The notes beneath the pieces are model-generated. The model did no database searches. It saw only the letters and a program-made list of their open reading frames with translations, and was not told the origin of the DNA. Shown in pieces: positions 28,601-33,763 of a stretch of DNA of 64,000 nt. Origin of the DNA: Variovorax terrae. GTDB taxonomy: Bacteria; Pseudomonadota; Gammaproteobacteria; Burkholderiales; Burkholderiaceae_C. The translations under genes and the position numbers were made by a program. The stretch is from assembly GCF_022809125.1 (NCBI RefSeq), contig NZ_JALGBI010000001.1:496001-560000 (forward strand), written 5' to 3'. Positions within the stretch are counted from its first letter, which is position 1. The number at the start of each line of letters is the position of its first letter.

Positions 28601-29440
28601 CTCTAAAACCTGGAAGCGCGGATCTGCGGCAAACATGCTGAGAGAAGTTTGGGATAAATCCTGATCTTCCAAATCTTTAAGCCAAGAGGACAATGGAGTA
28701 TTGGAATTGCGGACCTTGGTATAGAGGTCGGCGCCGCGCATCGCAGCTTGGAAACCGCTTTGTATGTAGCTTGCCTGGCTATTTATAAATGACTCGATAT
28801 TCGCCCAACTTACGATCTCAGACTCCATTTTTGAGATCAAATTTCCACCATTGACAGCAGACCGCGTCGCTGCGATGGCTTCACTTTGGTTGAAAAGCTT
28901 CATGGCGGCGGTGAGCACATAGCGCTGATCGTCTTCGCTCACAAAGGACTGAAACGTTTGCGAACTGATTACACGTTGGGCAAAGGGAAGGAGCTTTTCG
29001 TCTATTTGCTTCAGGTCCATTTCCCAAACCGCCTGCTTGCCAGAATCAGTTTGTAGGAAGGTATTGAATTTCGTTTTTTCCTCGCTGCTTAACGGTCGCT
29101 TGGACAGATCAGCAGAATTTGCGTTTGGCACAAGACCATATCGGCCCTGCTCCTTGAGAACTGAAGTTAACTCAGACTCAGTTCTGTCAAGCAACTTGCT
29201 TGCATCCGTGCCAGCCCAAGCATAGTAAGCCGTGACTAGCCCGGAGACTAGTTGCGGACGCTGTCCCAAGTCGCTCTGCAACGTGCCAATAGAGTAGCCG
29301 CTGTTATTTTCGGGGCTACCGTCTTTTTTGCTGTAGCTCATAGCCCAGCTAAGCGCGTAGCTGGACTTGTTTTGCACTTCAGATGCATAACCGGCGTTGA
29401 GCAGAGCTAGGGAGCGGATTTCTGTAGAAGTAATAGTCAT
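19688..29440 (-). CDS. Giant RTX protein (3250 residues), type I secretion substrate
   Basis: Domains in order: an AT-rich-coded N-terminal region (1-480) with no signal peptide; a Thr/Ser-rich beta region (480-760); a Gly/Ala hydrophobic stretch (about 875-915); an FrpC-like module with EF-hand loops DANGDGIIDASD and DANGDGRIEPGE (about 1145-1245); a VCBS/cadherin-like segment (about 1355-1545); an Asp/Gly linker; a second, more divergent EF-hand module (about 1600-1715); classical RTX repeats, then asparagine-rich nonapeptides (about 1786-3150) interrupted by two copies of an HCBP-like domain; and a C-terminal segment with NWFSGGVGAQ typical of the RTX secretion end. The only cysteine I found is residue 2793. 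Secretion by the adjacent ABC/HlyD/TolC proteins is the natural reading; adhesin, toxin or S-layer-like function is open. Confidence 0.93.
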   Translation of the reverse strand: MTITSTEIRSLALLNAGYASEVQNKSSYALSWAMSYSKKDGSPENNSGYSIGTLQSDLGQRPQLVSGLVTAYYAWAGTDASKLLDRTESELTSVLKEQGRYGLVPNANSADLSKRPLSSEEKTKFNTFLQTDSGKQAVWEMDLKQIDEKLLPFAQRVISSQTFQSFVSEDDQRYVLTAAMKLFNQSEAIAATRSAVNGGNLISKMESEIVSWANIESFINSQASYIQSGFQAAMRGADLYTKVRNSNTPLSSWLKDLEDQDLSQTSLSMFAADPRFQVLERIFRDTKAGDGFVNSLEKGQPALMTLPNGLDGQARIVGIDKAGHLFSADANGDNFKRFSDGQWTDSFGNYPRSDLPILKSNNGKMILALGTEEIELGDTAVAQVNINGVDVTLDAGKGGQYAFANNGDLFRSDLSADETKVAGEILTGQYAGYSFSESVSSGGAAGSDPSMLYASDSISRPSNTSTDRLLTLDDGNGNQVTIYRHTVVAQTDTGLEMQGVQTITTSIHSGITQSIELAFKSADGRITTTDATINNPTTGTFLSHTISTTAPDTDTGRPRTTESSLDANGAQISRSVTSFVGVATQVSIYNASDVLQSTTTSQTYDDGTSLVTVKYRSGLQTVITTATDSTSRQIDYTDPSASQVQTITERDATGAITSITDIAPTRDEANNLIANTYDIVKRDGDGIVLATGVRAFNPADGASLDTWITSATANDPSGTISQVRNNPDGNQTAVLNNIALANLGIAAQGFNDAYSLIQAIQHQQPLPALASGLRLYNDVYHDAPPALNDAATTLGALSSLYGLGQALKRGDTGGAIIASANSFSLGVTAYANIVYGDAINAAANGMGSLLGASRAVGDAIPYLNLVNDLVGGNLAGAAGDSVGIAVAAELSEMAGAAAGPIGAFVGLLVGTILGDIFGDDPPQPWGSANAYWDTGTQGIQVNAQGGDGGDQITFNALSNLIGSLQSIVGHYNASATSAYQQVGLIAQRLGGISYASGFMSAGFAVNTTDPTTGQSLNPGLHFRSGDGLATGVEPSNPAYFQSLGQYYVGNALARQAIAPQWEVATANAQAANHLSNAGLSEVERDANRGLLASPLPAGATTEQWNPIGLDLGGGLSTTGLSASVVQFAVDGSAALADTPPAGSTGYLHRTAWLNGNDGFLVLDKNLNNAIDNGEELFSNARVAGGARGIASLATWDANGDGIIDASDPVYAQLKVWRDANGDGRIEPGEALTLADMGITALNYQMGTYTRSDDSVHQMATLDLQASAQGTSYTPVAGGIRMNTTGGQVSIAVTQVQDLSSVVANTEAVSTEENAPAIMQLHGNGSGVQGLLDSVHVANAPNALINIAGVGNAQHGSVSYDATSGQVTFTPDAYYWGNDAGFDVRVDAGAYGQAIEHVQVNVRHIDQAPHITGEHNTQTPLYGYQLNNAGTADAPAYESIPLTQPGWGYQNPDGSGGWAYRDQPVAWLNDPYSGDFSVVDPDDAPSSLSWSIVQQPHFGTASVDAQGHWTFSVNGSAPAGQDAFVVQVSDPSGLSDRYQMTVTLPSSGSGGDGPIGSDGADGIGGDSDADADSSDGSADGDGDGGGDGGGGAGDPIILDLQGTGFHFKSVDDSNVFFAQAGDGWRHRTAWFTGGNGVLALDKYGDGIVHDSSQIDFSTYTKDARNALQGLAAFDLNHDDVIDKSDAVWGRLGVWVDADDNGVGSAGEFKTLDQLGITSISLQGSNHFATDQGVVMHSTTTFTRSDGSQGQAADVVLPISRDVLATDPDGAPRITQVAQANPNHPITVADGDYLVLGNHGDNIIHAGTGRDVIITGSGNDMIAAGDGNNLIQPGDGRDVIAAGQGNNTILLGAGNKFVALGNGNNLVAGGSGNNLVFAGGGDNLLYAGSGNSLLKAGNGNNTLLGGIGHNELLAGNGSNIFNDGGGIADMHAGTGSNTFVVTNASDTIHVKAGGRNTVKTSVNWTLGDNQQVLWGTGSQALTLRGNDLGDQIIGNGAADILIGGTGDDTLVDSGGAATLVGGGGNNTFVVSNAGTVVKADGDGEDTVKTSVSYSLPTGVKHLVGTGFANLTLTGGSEDGVTLAANDGNDTLVAGTGVATLIGGHGDTTFVVNNGADVVIAQAWGNTNTVFSSVSYAVPANVQKLIGTGTADITLTGGAQAITIQANDGNDTLIAGTGDTTLIAGAGHDTLIGGSGADTYRLFNAQDTVRLGSGSSTVVGSDARVLLTGDAGGRSAISLGNGDSQIDLSMNHHGNRVTLGNGGNAVSAGDGDNVVQVGSGANAIMLGNGSNSVTAGDAAGTANTIRIGDGINVVHVGQGGNQITLGNGTNTLTGGNGANVVSAGRGAENITLGDGNNRVTTSDAAGTIDTIRLGNGNNQLRVGQGDDQIVLGNGTNTVLGGDGANQLSLGSGSNSVTLGWGNNQINAADAVGSANAITLGNGANRVALGAGNNRLTLGQGANRVTAGNGANVIGGGNGANQVTLGAGSNTVTLGDGNDAITAQDTTGSVNRITLGQGNDTLTLGDGDNHVIAGNGAGIVRAGNGRNTVVLGSGQDSVTLGHGNNTVTLGNGNDLVTTGDGDNTVSAGNGSSQVRVGNGRNNVTVGNGNNSLTTGSGVNALHVGTGQDTIYNRGGTDTLYFAPNVAADTLNFARTGADVLVSELVTGGSVRVVGAAVNAANGIAQYVVGDGKYTARFDDGSYNFAAGNGNDAVYGNAGAYRVSLGNGNNLVQFGNGNDMLTLGHGNNQVTVGNGNDTIAAGDGNNLIRFGSGNDSVTAGNGNNVITQSLTGNTDDDCRRQDKTPSGSASVTVGDGRNAITLGNGNDSVTVGNGNNSVTLGSGTSQIVTGRGVNDINLGSGRYTLINRGGTDTVHLSSVDDDDSSLTFTASGQDLLLSSNGDDRRGGVTVRVVGANATAAAGLTQFAVGNGEHRVSFDSANYAFAAGDGDNAIRGGNGANTLALGSGENRVQLGNGNNQITLGRGENTVTLGSGSNTIRGGDGENDIQTSDVTGKTNVIQLGNGENHIAVGQGNDRITVGNGQNSVSGGNGNNVVQVGSGSNSVVFGNGNNTVTAADTSGRENRIRLGSGNNTVTVGSGNDSIVVGNGNNAVTLGAGKHSLTLGNGADTIRTNGGRDTLTLGTGQYTLINANARDDVALTSGAYNKLWFQQQGNDLVMTVLGNSERLTVANWFSGGVGAQLNTLTSSDGRSINGADITKLVQAMSAFTAPTAGQLNYTPQEQQALAPLMASAWHR
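19990..24085 (-). repeat. RTX nonapeptide repeat region with 66-residue higher-order period
   Basis: The region encodes over a hundred 9-residue repeats of the form U-x-x-G-x-G-N-(N/D)-x (U aliphatic), related to the calcium-binding RTX motif GGxGxDxUx but with the first Gly replaced by Leu/Val/Ala and the Asp mostly replaced by Asn. At DNA level the sense strand is built from variants of GGCAACGGCAACAAC. Longer 12-residue turns (for example GDAAGTANT in place of six residues) recur at exact 198-bp or 225-bp spacing between 22742 and 21917 and again at 20402-20204. Confidence 0.9.
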
Positions 29441-29479
29441 AGTATTTCCATAGATTTGTTGCTTAGAGGGGCTGTCGGT

Positions 29480-30259
29480 CTATTTCGGTGCCTGGAAGAT
29501 GAGATCCTCTAAGCGGCGGAAGAATTTCGGGGTGCTCTTGCGTCCGTTTTCATCGATAGTTCCTTTCGGAATTTCGCTCTCAATTTTTTTCTCAAGACTG
29601 CGCTTCATCTCGCGGAGTCGATAGGCATCCACAACTCGAATGTTGGCTGGAATATTGCCCACGATGTCACCGGTGTCTGCACTAATGTGCAGGCCGTGCT
29701 TTGGCGGTTTTTTATCGAGAACGAATTCGTTAACAATTCCGCCTATGAAAAAAGTGCCGTCATAGGGCTTGAGATAGATCAGCTCATCTACACCGAGAAC
29801 ACCACCATACTCATACATACCTGAGCGCACCGTAAACCCCCATTTATCCGGATCGCAAACATTGATAATTGGGCCGCGAAATAGATAGGATTTGGCCCAC
29901 AGCTCCTTGCCATCTGGAAGTACGCGTGCAATGCTGTATACGGCAGGTTCGCAACGTGGAGAAACAGGTTGAGTGTGCAACGGGCTTGCAACTTCTATGA
30001 CGGCCAAGGCGGCAGGCCAAACGGTTTTGATGACACTGCCATCGGGTAGAGTCAATGCTGCGCCAAGAGAATTTTCGTTGTATGCGGCTCGAACTACGTT
30101 ATCACTTTCGCTTGAGGCTGGTGCCACCCCTGATTGCGCTTGCACTCCGGAACTATCGAGCAAAAGGAGCAATGTGACGCACGTGATATATACGCCTTTG
30201 ACCACAGCTTCAGTCAGCGCAATGACGGCGACCAGTTTCCATCGGATGAGGCGTTTCAT
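29480..30259 (-). CDS. Exported protein preceding the RTX gene, possible partner protein
   Basis: The 259-residue product has an N-terminal signal/anchor (basic MKRLIRWK, then a long hydrophobic run to LLLLLDSSGVQAQ). The mature part contains two cysteines (SPRCEP, INVCDP) and ends in a helical, Lys/Glu-rich tail (REMKRSLEKKIESEIP). I recognise no family. It lies 39 bp before the giant RTX gene, overlaps the preceding orphan module by ATGA, and is as poor in G+C as the RTX N-terminus. The position recalls FrpD, the exported protein encoded upstream of FrpC in Neisseria that binds its N-terminus, but no lipobox is present and homology is not claimed. Confidence 0.6.
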   Translation of the reverse strand: MKRLIRWKLVAVIALTEAVVKGVYITCVTLLLLLDSSGVQAQSGVAPASSESDNVVRAAYNENSLGAALTLPDGSVIKTVWPAALAVIEVASPLHTQPVSPRCEPAVYSIARVLPDGKELWAKSYLFRGPIINVCDPDKWGFTVRSGMYEYGGVLGVDELIYLKPYDGTFFIGGIVNEFVLDKKPPKHGLHISADTGDIVGNIPANIRVVDAYRLREMKRSLEKKIESEIPKGTIDENGRKSTPKFFRRLEDLIFQAPK

Positions 30260-31065
30260 TGGATTTTCCTTCCCAAGATCAATTTGCTATTCTTTTCGTA
30301 GCTACTTGCGTCTGATTTAATCGGGCTACAGGCTCTTTTCATTCTGAAGTTGCCACGCTTTACCGCCGTGAAAAGGCTTCCGGCGCTTGAATTCGATGCT
30401 CGATTCAAATGGTTTCTGGCGTAGTTCAATAGCCTTTTAGCCCTGCCGTCCCTTACTCTTGGACGCAAGCGGCTACGCCTTTGATAGCGTTGAATCACAT
30501 GGTCGTTGTTCAGCAGTTCCTGCATGGTGCTGCCGTTGCCGCGAACCGAGATCACGGCGGGCACATTCTGCTCGGTCGTGAAGCCATCCTCATTGATTTG
30601 CAGGGCATTCAGACCATGCAATTGCGTCACCAGCAAAGTGGACTGCCTATTGTTGGTATTCATCTGTATGCTGTCCGGCTTTGGCACATAAATGTTGCTC
30701 AGCGTCTGGGCCTGGGGCATCAGCGCGCTGATTTGATGGACCTGGTTGCTCTGTGGAAAGGTGCAGTTCGCATAGTCCAGGCTGGATACATCCAGGGCGC
30801 TTAGGGCGGTGACTTCATTGGCCTGCAGCTTGCCGCCGTCGTTAAGGGCTTTGTAGATGGGGGCGCTGGCATTGATGCCCTTGTCGCCATTGGCCCCCCA
30901 GGTGGCCAGGCTGGTCATGTCTCTGAAAGGGGCTGCCGCTGCGTTATTACTGAACATCTCCTCGGTGTTGTCGATGATGCCGTTGATGTTTTTGTCCAGC
31001 ACCAGGGAACGCCGACGGAGTTGAATGCTGGCCGCTGGTGTTTTCACGTGTGTTGTCCTGTTCAT
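30256..31065 (-). CDS. Degenerate orphan copy of the RTX EF-hand module
   Basis: Residues of this 269-residue ORF align with about 1140-1335 of the giant RTX protein: LVLDKNINGIIDNTEEMFSN matches LVLDKNLNNAIDNGEELFSN, SLATWGANGDKGINAS matches SLATWDANGDGIIDAS, and VRGNGSTMQELLN matches LHGNGSGVQGLLD. Two stretches are missing relative to the parent (about 11 residues before LVLDKN and 13 residues including the second calcium loop), and ligands in the first loop are lost (D to G at position 1, D to A at position 12). The last 80 residues are unrelated and strongly basic. The ATG overlaps the GNAT stop (TGATG). It may be a decaying duplicate or a small protein with a new role. Low G+C. Confidence 0.6.
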   Translation of the reverse strand: MNRTTHVKTPAASIQLRRRSLVLDKNINGIIDNTEEMFSNNAAAAPFRDMTSLATWGANGDKGINASAPIYKALNDGGKLQANEVTALSALDVSSLDYANCTFPQSNQVHQISALMPQAQTLSNIYVPKPDSIQMNTNNRQSTLLVTQLHGLNALQINEDGFTTEQNVPAVISVRGNGSTMQELLNNDHVIQRYQRRSRLRPRVRDGRAKRLLNYARNHLNRASNSSAGSLFTAVKRGNFRMKRACSPIKSDASSYEKNSKLILGRKIQ

Positions 31066-31529
31066 CAGCTTCGGTCTATCCACTTGGCATGCATTGCTCC
31101 CACGGCTGTCAGGCCCAGCTTCTCCAACAAACGATGGTTGCGGTTTGGCGCGCCTGTGAACCGATCCAGCAGCCAGATCTCCACCACGTCACGGTTGTCG
31201 GCCCATTTCCGCAAGGCACCCAGCAAGCGCAAGGCCGCGGGGCTGCCGCGCAGCTGGGGCAGTACGTAGAACACGTCGATTTGCACCGCGAAGTTGTTGC
31301 TGAAGGCGTATTGCTGCGCCGAGGCCAGCAGCAGCGCCGCAAGAGAGCCGTCGCTTTGCTGCACAACCATTGCGCAATGTTGCTTGCTGGGCAGCGCCTG
31401 CTCCAGGTAGCGCCATGCACGCTGGGCGCTGTAGGGCATCCATGCGTAGCGGCTCTCCGCGTGGATGCGGCGGCCAAGCTCTACCAGCCGGGGAATATCA
31501 GATGCCTGGGCAAAACGTGGCTGGCTCAT
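31065..31529 (-). CDS. GNAT-fold acyltransferase
   Basis: The 154-residue product has the GNAT layout: an N-terminal A-S-D-I-P-R-L-V-E-L helix, a central IDVFYVLPQLRGSPAALRLL strand-loop-helix (motif A, acyl-CoA pyrophosphate loop Q-L-R-G-S-P-A) and a C-terminal EKLGLTAVGAMHAKWI motif. The substrate is unknown. HlyC-type activators of RTX toxins are also GNAT-fold acyltransferases and sit in their operons, so acylation or acetylation of the RTX protein is a reasonable hypothesis, though this is not an HlyC homologue by motif. It overlaps both neighbours (ATGA and TGATG). The start MSQPRFAQASDI is preferred over longer in-frame options because of the 4-bp overlap. Confidence 0.75.
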   Translation of the reverse strand: MSQPRFAQASDIPRLVELGRRIHAESRYAWMPYSAQRAWRYLEQALPSKQHCAMVVQQSDGSLAALLLASAQQYAFSNNFAVQIDVFYVLPQLRGSPAALRLLGALRKWADNRDVVEIWLLDRFTGAPNRNHRLLEKLGLTAVGAMHAKWIDRS

Positions 31530-32179
31530 CGCTGGCTGTCCTGGGCGTGCGGTGCCGGCGGGCGCATCTGCTGGCTGAGTCTGTCGCGCAAAGCTGCCAT
31601 GGCCGCGGCGCTCAGCAGGGGCCGATCGATACCTGCGCAGTACAGGTCGCGCAGTGCGTTGCCCGAGCCACCTTGTTCGAGCAGGTTCGCGCACTCGATT
31701 TCTGTCAGCGCTGCGAGCTGGTGTGAGGTGATCGTCAACGGGTGCGAGGCAGGCCATCCGCGCCGCGCAGGCAAGGGAATCCGCTGCGGTATGAGGGCGC
31801 CGGGCCGTAGCAGTTGCAGCCCTTCCAGTAAGGCGCGTGGTCGGTCTACGGCACCGAAGAGCCAGGCCAACTGCTCGGCGCCATGACCGATGGCGTGCTG
31901 CAGCTCGGGGCGCCGGTTTTCAGGCAGGCTCTGACGTTGGAAGGCATTGGTGCCGTAGATGCTGTGGAACAGGCCTGCCAGGCAGATGGGTTGGGTGTTG
32001 CCCCAGCGTCGCAGCAGTTGCCAGGTACCCGCCAGGTGCAGCAACAGCGTTCGGCCGCTGTGGGCCAGATGCATCGCCGCACTGCCTTCGAGGAGGCGCC
32101 AGGCGGCTGGTGGCACGTGCGTGCGCAGTTCGTCAAGGAGTGGCTGCTCGGCGCTTGCTTGGACCAGAGAGCTGTTCAT
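31526..32179 (-). CDS. HD-like protein resembling DUF6817
   Basis: The 217-residue product contains HSGRTLLLHLAGTWQLLRRW followed by LAGLFHSIYGTNAF, spaced histidines in an all-helical context that resemble the HD-like DUF6817 family as I remember it. The second part (ITSHQLAALTEIECANLLEQ) may form a separate helical subdomain. No reaction has been assigned to my knowledge. It overlaps the oxygenase stop and the GNAT start by ATGA on both sides, so it is tightly coupled to them. A metal-dependent oxygenase/hydrolase role is possible given the histidine pattern. Confidence 0.55.
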   Translation of the reverse strand: MNSSLVQASAEQPLLDELRTHVPPAAWRLLEGSAAMHLAHSGRTLLLHLAGTWQLLRRWGNTQPICLAGLFHSIYGTNAFQRQSLPENRRPELQHAIGHGAEQLAWLFGAVDRPRALLEGLQLLRPGALIPQRIPLPARRGWPASHPLTITSHQLAALTEIECANLLEQGGSGNALRDLYCAGIDRPLLSAAAMAALRDRLSQQMRPPAPHAQDSQR

Positions 32180-32814
32180 GGCGCATTTGCTGGGATCGAC
32201 GCCCCTGATCCAAGTAGCGCCTTGTGGGTCTTAATGACCAGGCTCACGCGCAGTTCGCTGCAGTCGCGGCTGGGTGCCCGGGCGCAATGTGGGATGGCTC
32301 CATGAAACGTGACGGCTCGTCCGGGGCGCGGAAAGACGGAGGTCAGGATGTCGTCTTCATCGCGGTTGTAGAACACCGTGTCACCGCTCCAGTTCTGGTG
32401 CCAGACCGGATGGGCGTAGTAGATGGTGGAGAAGTAGTTTTCAGTGTCCTTGTTGTCCTGATGCACGTAGCCTTCGATGCCGTAGGTATGGCCGTTCAGG
32501 TAGACGCGCAACGGTTCGTGGCCGCGCAGCGGCCCCTGCTGCAGCAGTTTGAACAGAGCGTGCACGGCAGAGAATCTGGCGCTGGAGGCCAGTTCGCTTT
32601 CGCAGTTGACGCGGCTGCTGCCGTCGCCGCCTGCGATGTGCGCATGCCAGTAGCAGTAGCGTTCGCGCCGCGTGTTGGAGCGCCAGCCGTATTGCCAGAT
32701 GGGTTGGCGAGTCAGATCGGACAGGGCTTGCTGCAGCGTGGGTGGGATGAGGTCGTCCGTGACGAGCAGGGGCCCTAGGTAGGTCTGGAATGCTTTGATC
32801 TGCATAGCCATCAT
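32176..32814 (-). CDS. 2-oxoglutarate/Fe(II)-dependent oxygenase
   Basis: The 212-residue product has the double-stranded beta-helix features of the prolyl-4-hydroxylase-like superfamily: HxD in GYVHQDNKD (about residues 117-121), the distal iron-binding histidine in AVTFHGAIPHCAR and a following Arg (SELRVSLVIK) placed for the 2-oxoglutarate carboxylate. The enzyme should hydroxylate a side chain; its substrate is unknown. As the first recognisable enzyme gene of the RTX operon it could act on the RTX protein, for instance on its abundant Asn/Asp residues (inference). Three closely spaced ATGs (32814, 32811, 32805) are possible starts; none has a good Shine-Dalgarno, and the first overlaps an upstream ORF stop as TGATG. 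Confidence 0.8.
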   Translation of the reverse strand: MMAMQIKAFQTYLGPLLVTDDLIPPTLQQALSDLTRQPIWQYGWRSNTRRERYCYWHAHIAGGDGSSRVNCESELASSARFSAVHALFKLLQQGPLRGHEPLRVYLNGHTYGIEGYVHQDNKDTENYFSTIYYAHPVWHQNWSGDTVFYNRDEDDILTSVFPRPGRAVTFHGAIPHCARAPSRDCSELRVSLVIKTHKALLGSGASIPANAP

Positions 32815-33113
32815 CAGTCAATGCTTGAAAGAAGAGTCGTGCTTGTGCTTCGGCGAGCCGTGGTCTGGCGGCGTTGACACGGCATCACGCGGCGAGAGGG
32901 ATTCGTGCTTTCGGCGTTGGAAGGTGCTTGGCCCTCTGGGGGCGCGAGAGGCCGTTTGAGCATGCTGCGCAGCTGACGCTCGCTCTGCGAAACCATGGGT
33001 TCTTGTGTTGGGAGCCGGTCGGTCAAGGCCGAGAAGAGGGGCGTTGCGTCGTGGCGAAGGCGCGCCCGCGACCGTGCCAATGGGCCGGTTGTCGATCCGA
33101 CGCGGGGGATCAC
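32814..33113 (-). CDS. Doubtful small ORF upstream of the oxygenase gene
   Basis: A 99-codon ORF from GTG at 33113 (or 60 codons from ATG at 32993) whose stop overlaps the oxygenase start as TGATG. The predicted peptide is rich in Arg, Ser, Thr and Pro and resembles nothing I know. No ribosome-binding site is visible at either start. The stop/start overlap and the lack of a Shine-Dalgarno at the oxygenase gene are the only arguments for translation; it may be untranslated leader. Confidence 0.25.
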   Translation of the reverse strand: MIPRVGSTTGPLARSRARLRHDATPLFSALTDRLPTQEPMVSQSERQLRSMLKRPLAPPEGQAPSNAESTNPSRRVMPCQRRQTTARRSTSTTLLSSID

Positions 33114-33183
33114 CGTCGAGCTCCCTGTGTTTGCTGCTTCTGCCGCCTGTCCTGCTGCGCTTGGAGAACAGGCAACGGGTGGG

Positions 33184-33273
33184 TCAGCGGTCGACCTCCG
33201 ATGGATTGCACTTGCGGCAAATGGTCGTGCCGGTGACTGATGCGGCAGCTTTTTCTTGCTGTGTGTGACTCAT
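33184..33273 (-). CDS. 29-codon leader ORF with CxxC motif
   Basis: The ORF begins MSHTQQEK and ends after the segment ICRKCNPSEVDR. It has a plausible ribosome-binding site (AAGGGA, 6 bases before the ATG) and lies about 40 bases downstream of the predicted start of transcription from the promoter at 33322-33351, so it would be the first reading frame of the RTX operon mRNA. A leader peptide, a small zinc-binding peptide, a modified-peptide precursor or chance are all possible. Confidence 0.35.
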   Translation of the reverse strand: MSHTQQEKAAASVTGTTICRKCNPSEVDR

Positions 33274-33321
33274 CACGATTCCCTTATTGCTATCTGTTTT
33301 TCTTGGTACTTAATGTAACAA

Positions 33322-33351
33322 ATTAAATCTTATTGCCTATGAATGTGTCCA
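33322..33351 (-). promoter_or_regulatory. Sigma-70-type promoter for the RTX/type I secretion operon
   Basis: On the minus strand a TGGACA -35 (33346-33351) and a TTTAAT -10 (33322-33327) are separated by 18 bp, each one mismatch from consensus. The surrounding 80 bp are strikingly AT-rich compared with the flanks. Transcription would begin near 33314 and run into the leftward operon. No other promoter of similar quality was seen between the operon genes. Confidence 0.55.
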
Positions 33352-33598
33352 CCTTGGCGCGGGAAACTGTTGCATTTGCGAGAAAACTGAGGGCACCGGA
33401 GCATGCCGAGCGGTGGCGCTTATGCATGGAAAACAGGGGGTTCAGGAGGGTGAGGGGGCTTGTCACTGCGCCACGTGACGCGCCTACGACTACTGACCAC
33501 TGGAGGTGCTGGAGGTACCCTCCAGAGGGCTGATTGGGGGCCGGTCGCAGATGGTGATGTGGCCCTGCGAGGGGTTCCGCGCGAGCTGCAGATGTGCG
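33352..33598. other. Intergenic stretch without recognised gene
   Basis: Between the RTX-operon promoter and the tRNA terminator I see no convincing gene. A 7-bp inverted repeat (CTGGAGG/CCTCCAG, 33509-33525) overlaps direct repeats of GGAGGT; no function can be assigned. Confidence 0.5.
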
Positions 33599-33630
33599 AA
33601 GCCCCCGCTATCTTGCGATAGCGGGGGCTT
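33599..33630 (-). terminator. Perfect 14-bp hairpin downstream of tRNA-Met
   Basis: AAGCCCCCGCTATC (33599-33612) pairs completely with GATAGCGGGGGCTT (33617-33630) around a TTGC loop. It begins 11 bases after the CCA end of the tRNA gene in its transcription direction, so it most likely terminates that transcript. The tail is short in U, but the stem is very strong and may work from both sides. Confidence 0.75.
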
Positions 33631-33641
33631 CTTATGTGGTT

Positions 33642-33718
33642 TGGTGGCGCTTCACGGATTCGAACCGCGGACCTGTGGATTATGATTCCATCGCTCTAAC
33701 CGACTGAGCTAAAGCGCC
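33642..33718 (-). tRNA. tRNA-Met (CAT anticodon), elongator type
   Basis: The 77-nt gene reads GGCGCTTTAGCTCAG at its 5' end, has a complete cloverleaf, the anticodon loop ATCATAA (CAT), the T-loop GGTTCGAATCC and an encoded CCA. The acceptor stem GGCGCTT/AAGCGCC pairs fully. The body resembles elongator tRNA-Met rather than the initiator (its acceptor stem begins with a normal G-C pair). A lysidine-modified tRNA-Ile(CAT) is the alternative, less likely. Confidence 0.92.
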
Positions 33719-33763
33719 AAGCCCTCCATTATAGCGTGTCTGCCATGGAGGGTGAAGCCGGGT

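Noticed and set aside
33509..33525. 7-bp inverted repeat CTGGAGG/CCTCCAG as an attachment site or terminator
   Set aside because: No integrase gene, no duplicated tRNA end and no U-tract; probably chance in a short repeated tract.
33333..33533. 66-codon plus-strand ORF before the tRNA gene
   Set aside because: No ribosome-binding site, overlap with the promoter of the leftward operon and no recognisable sequence.
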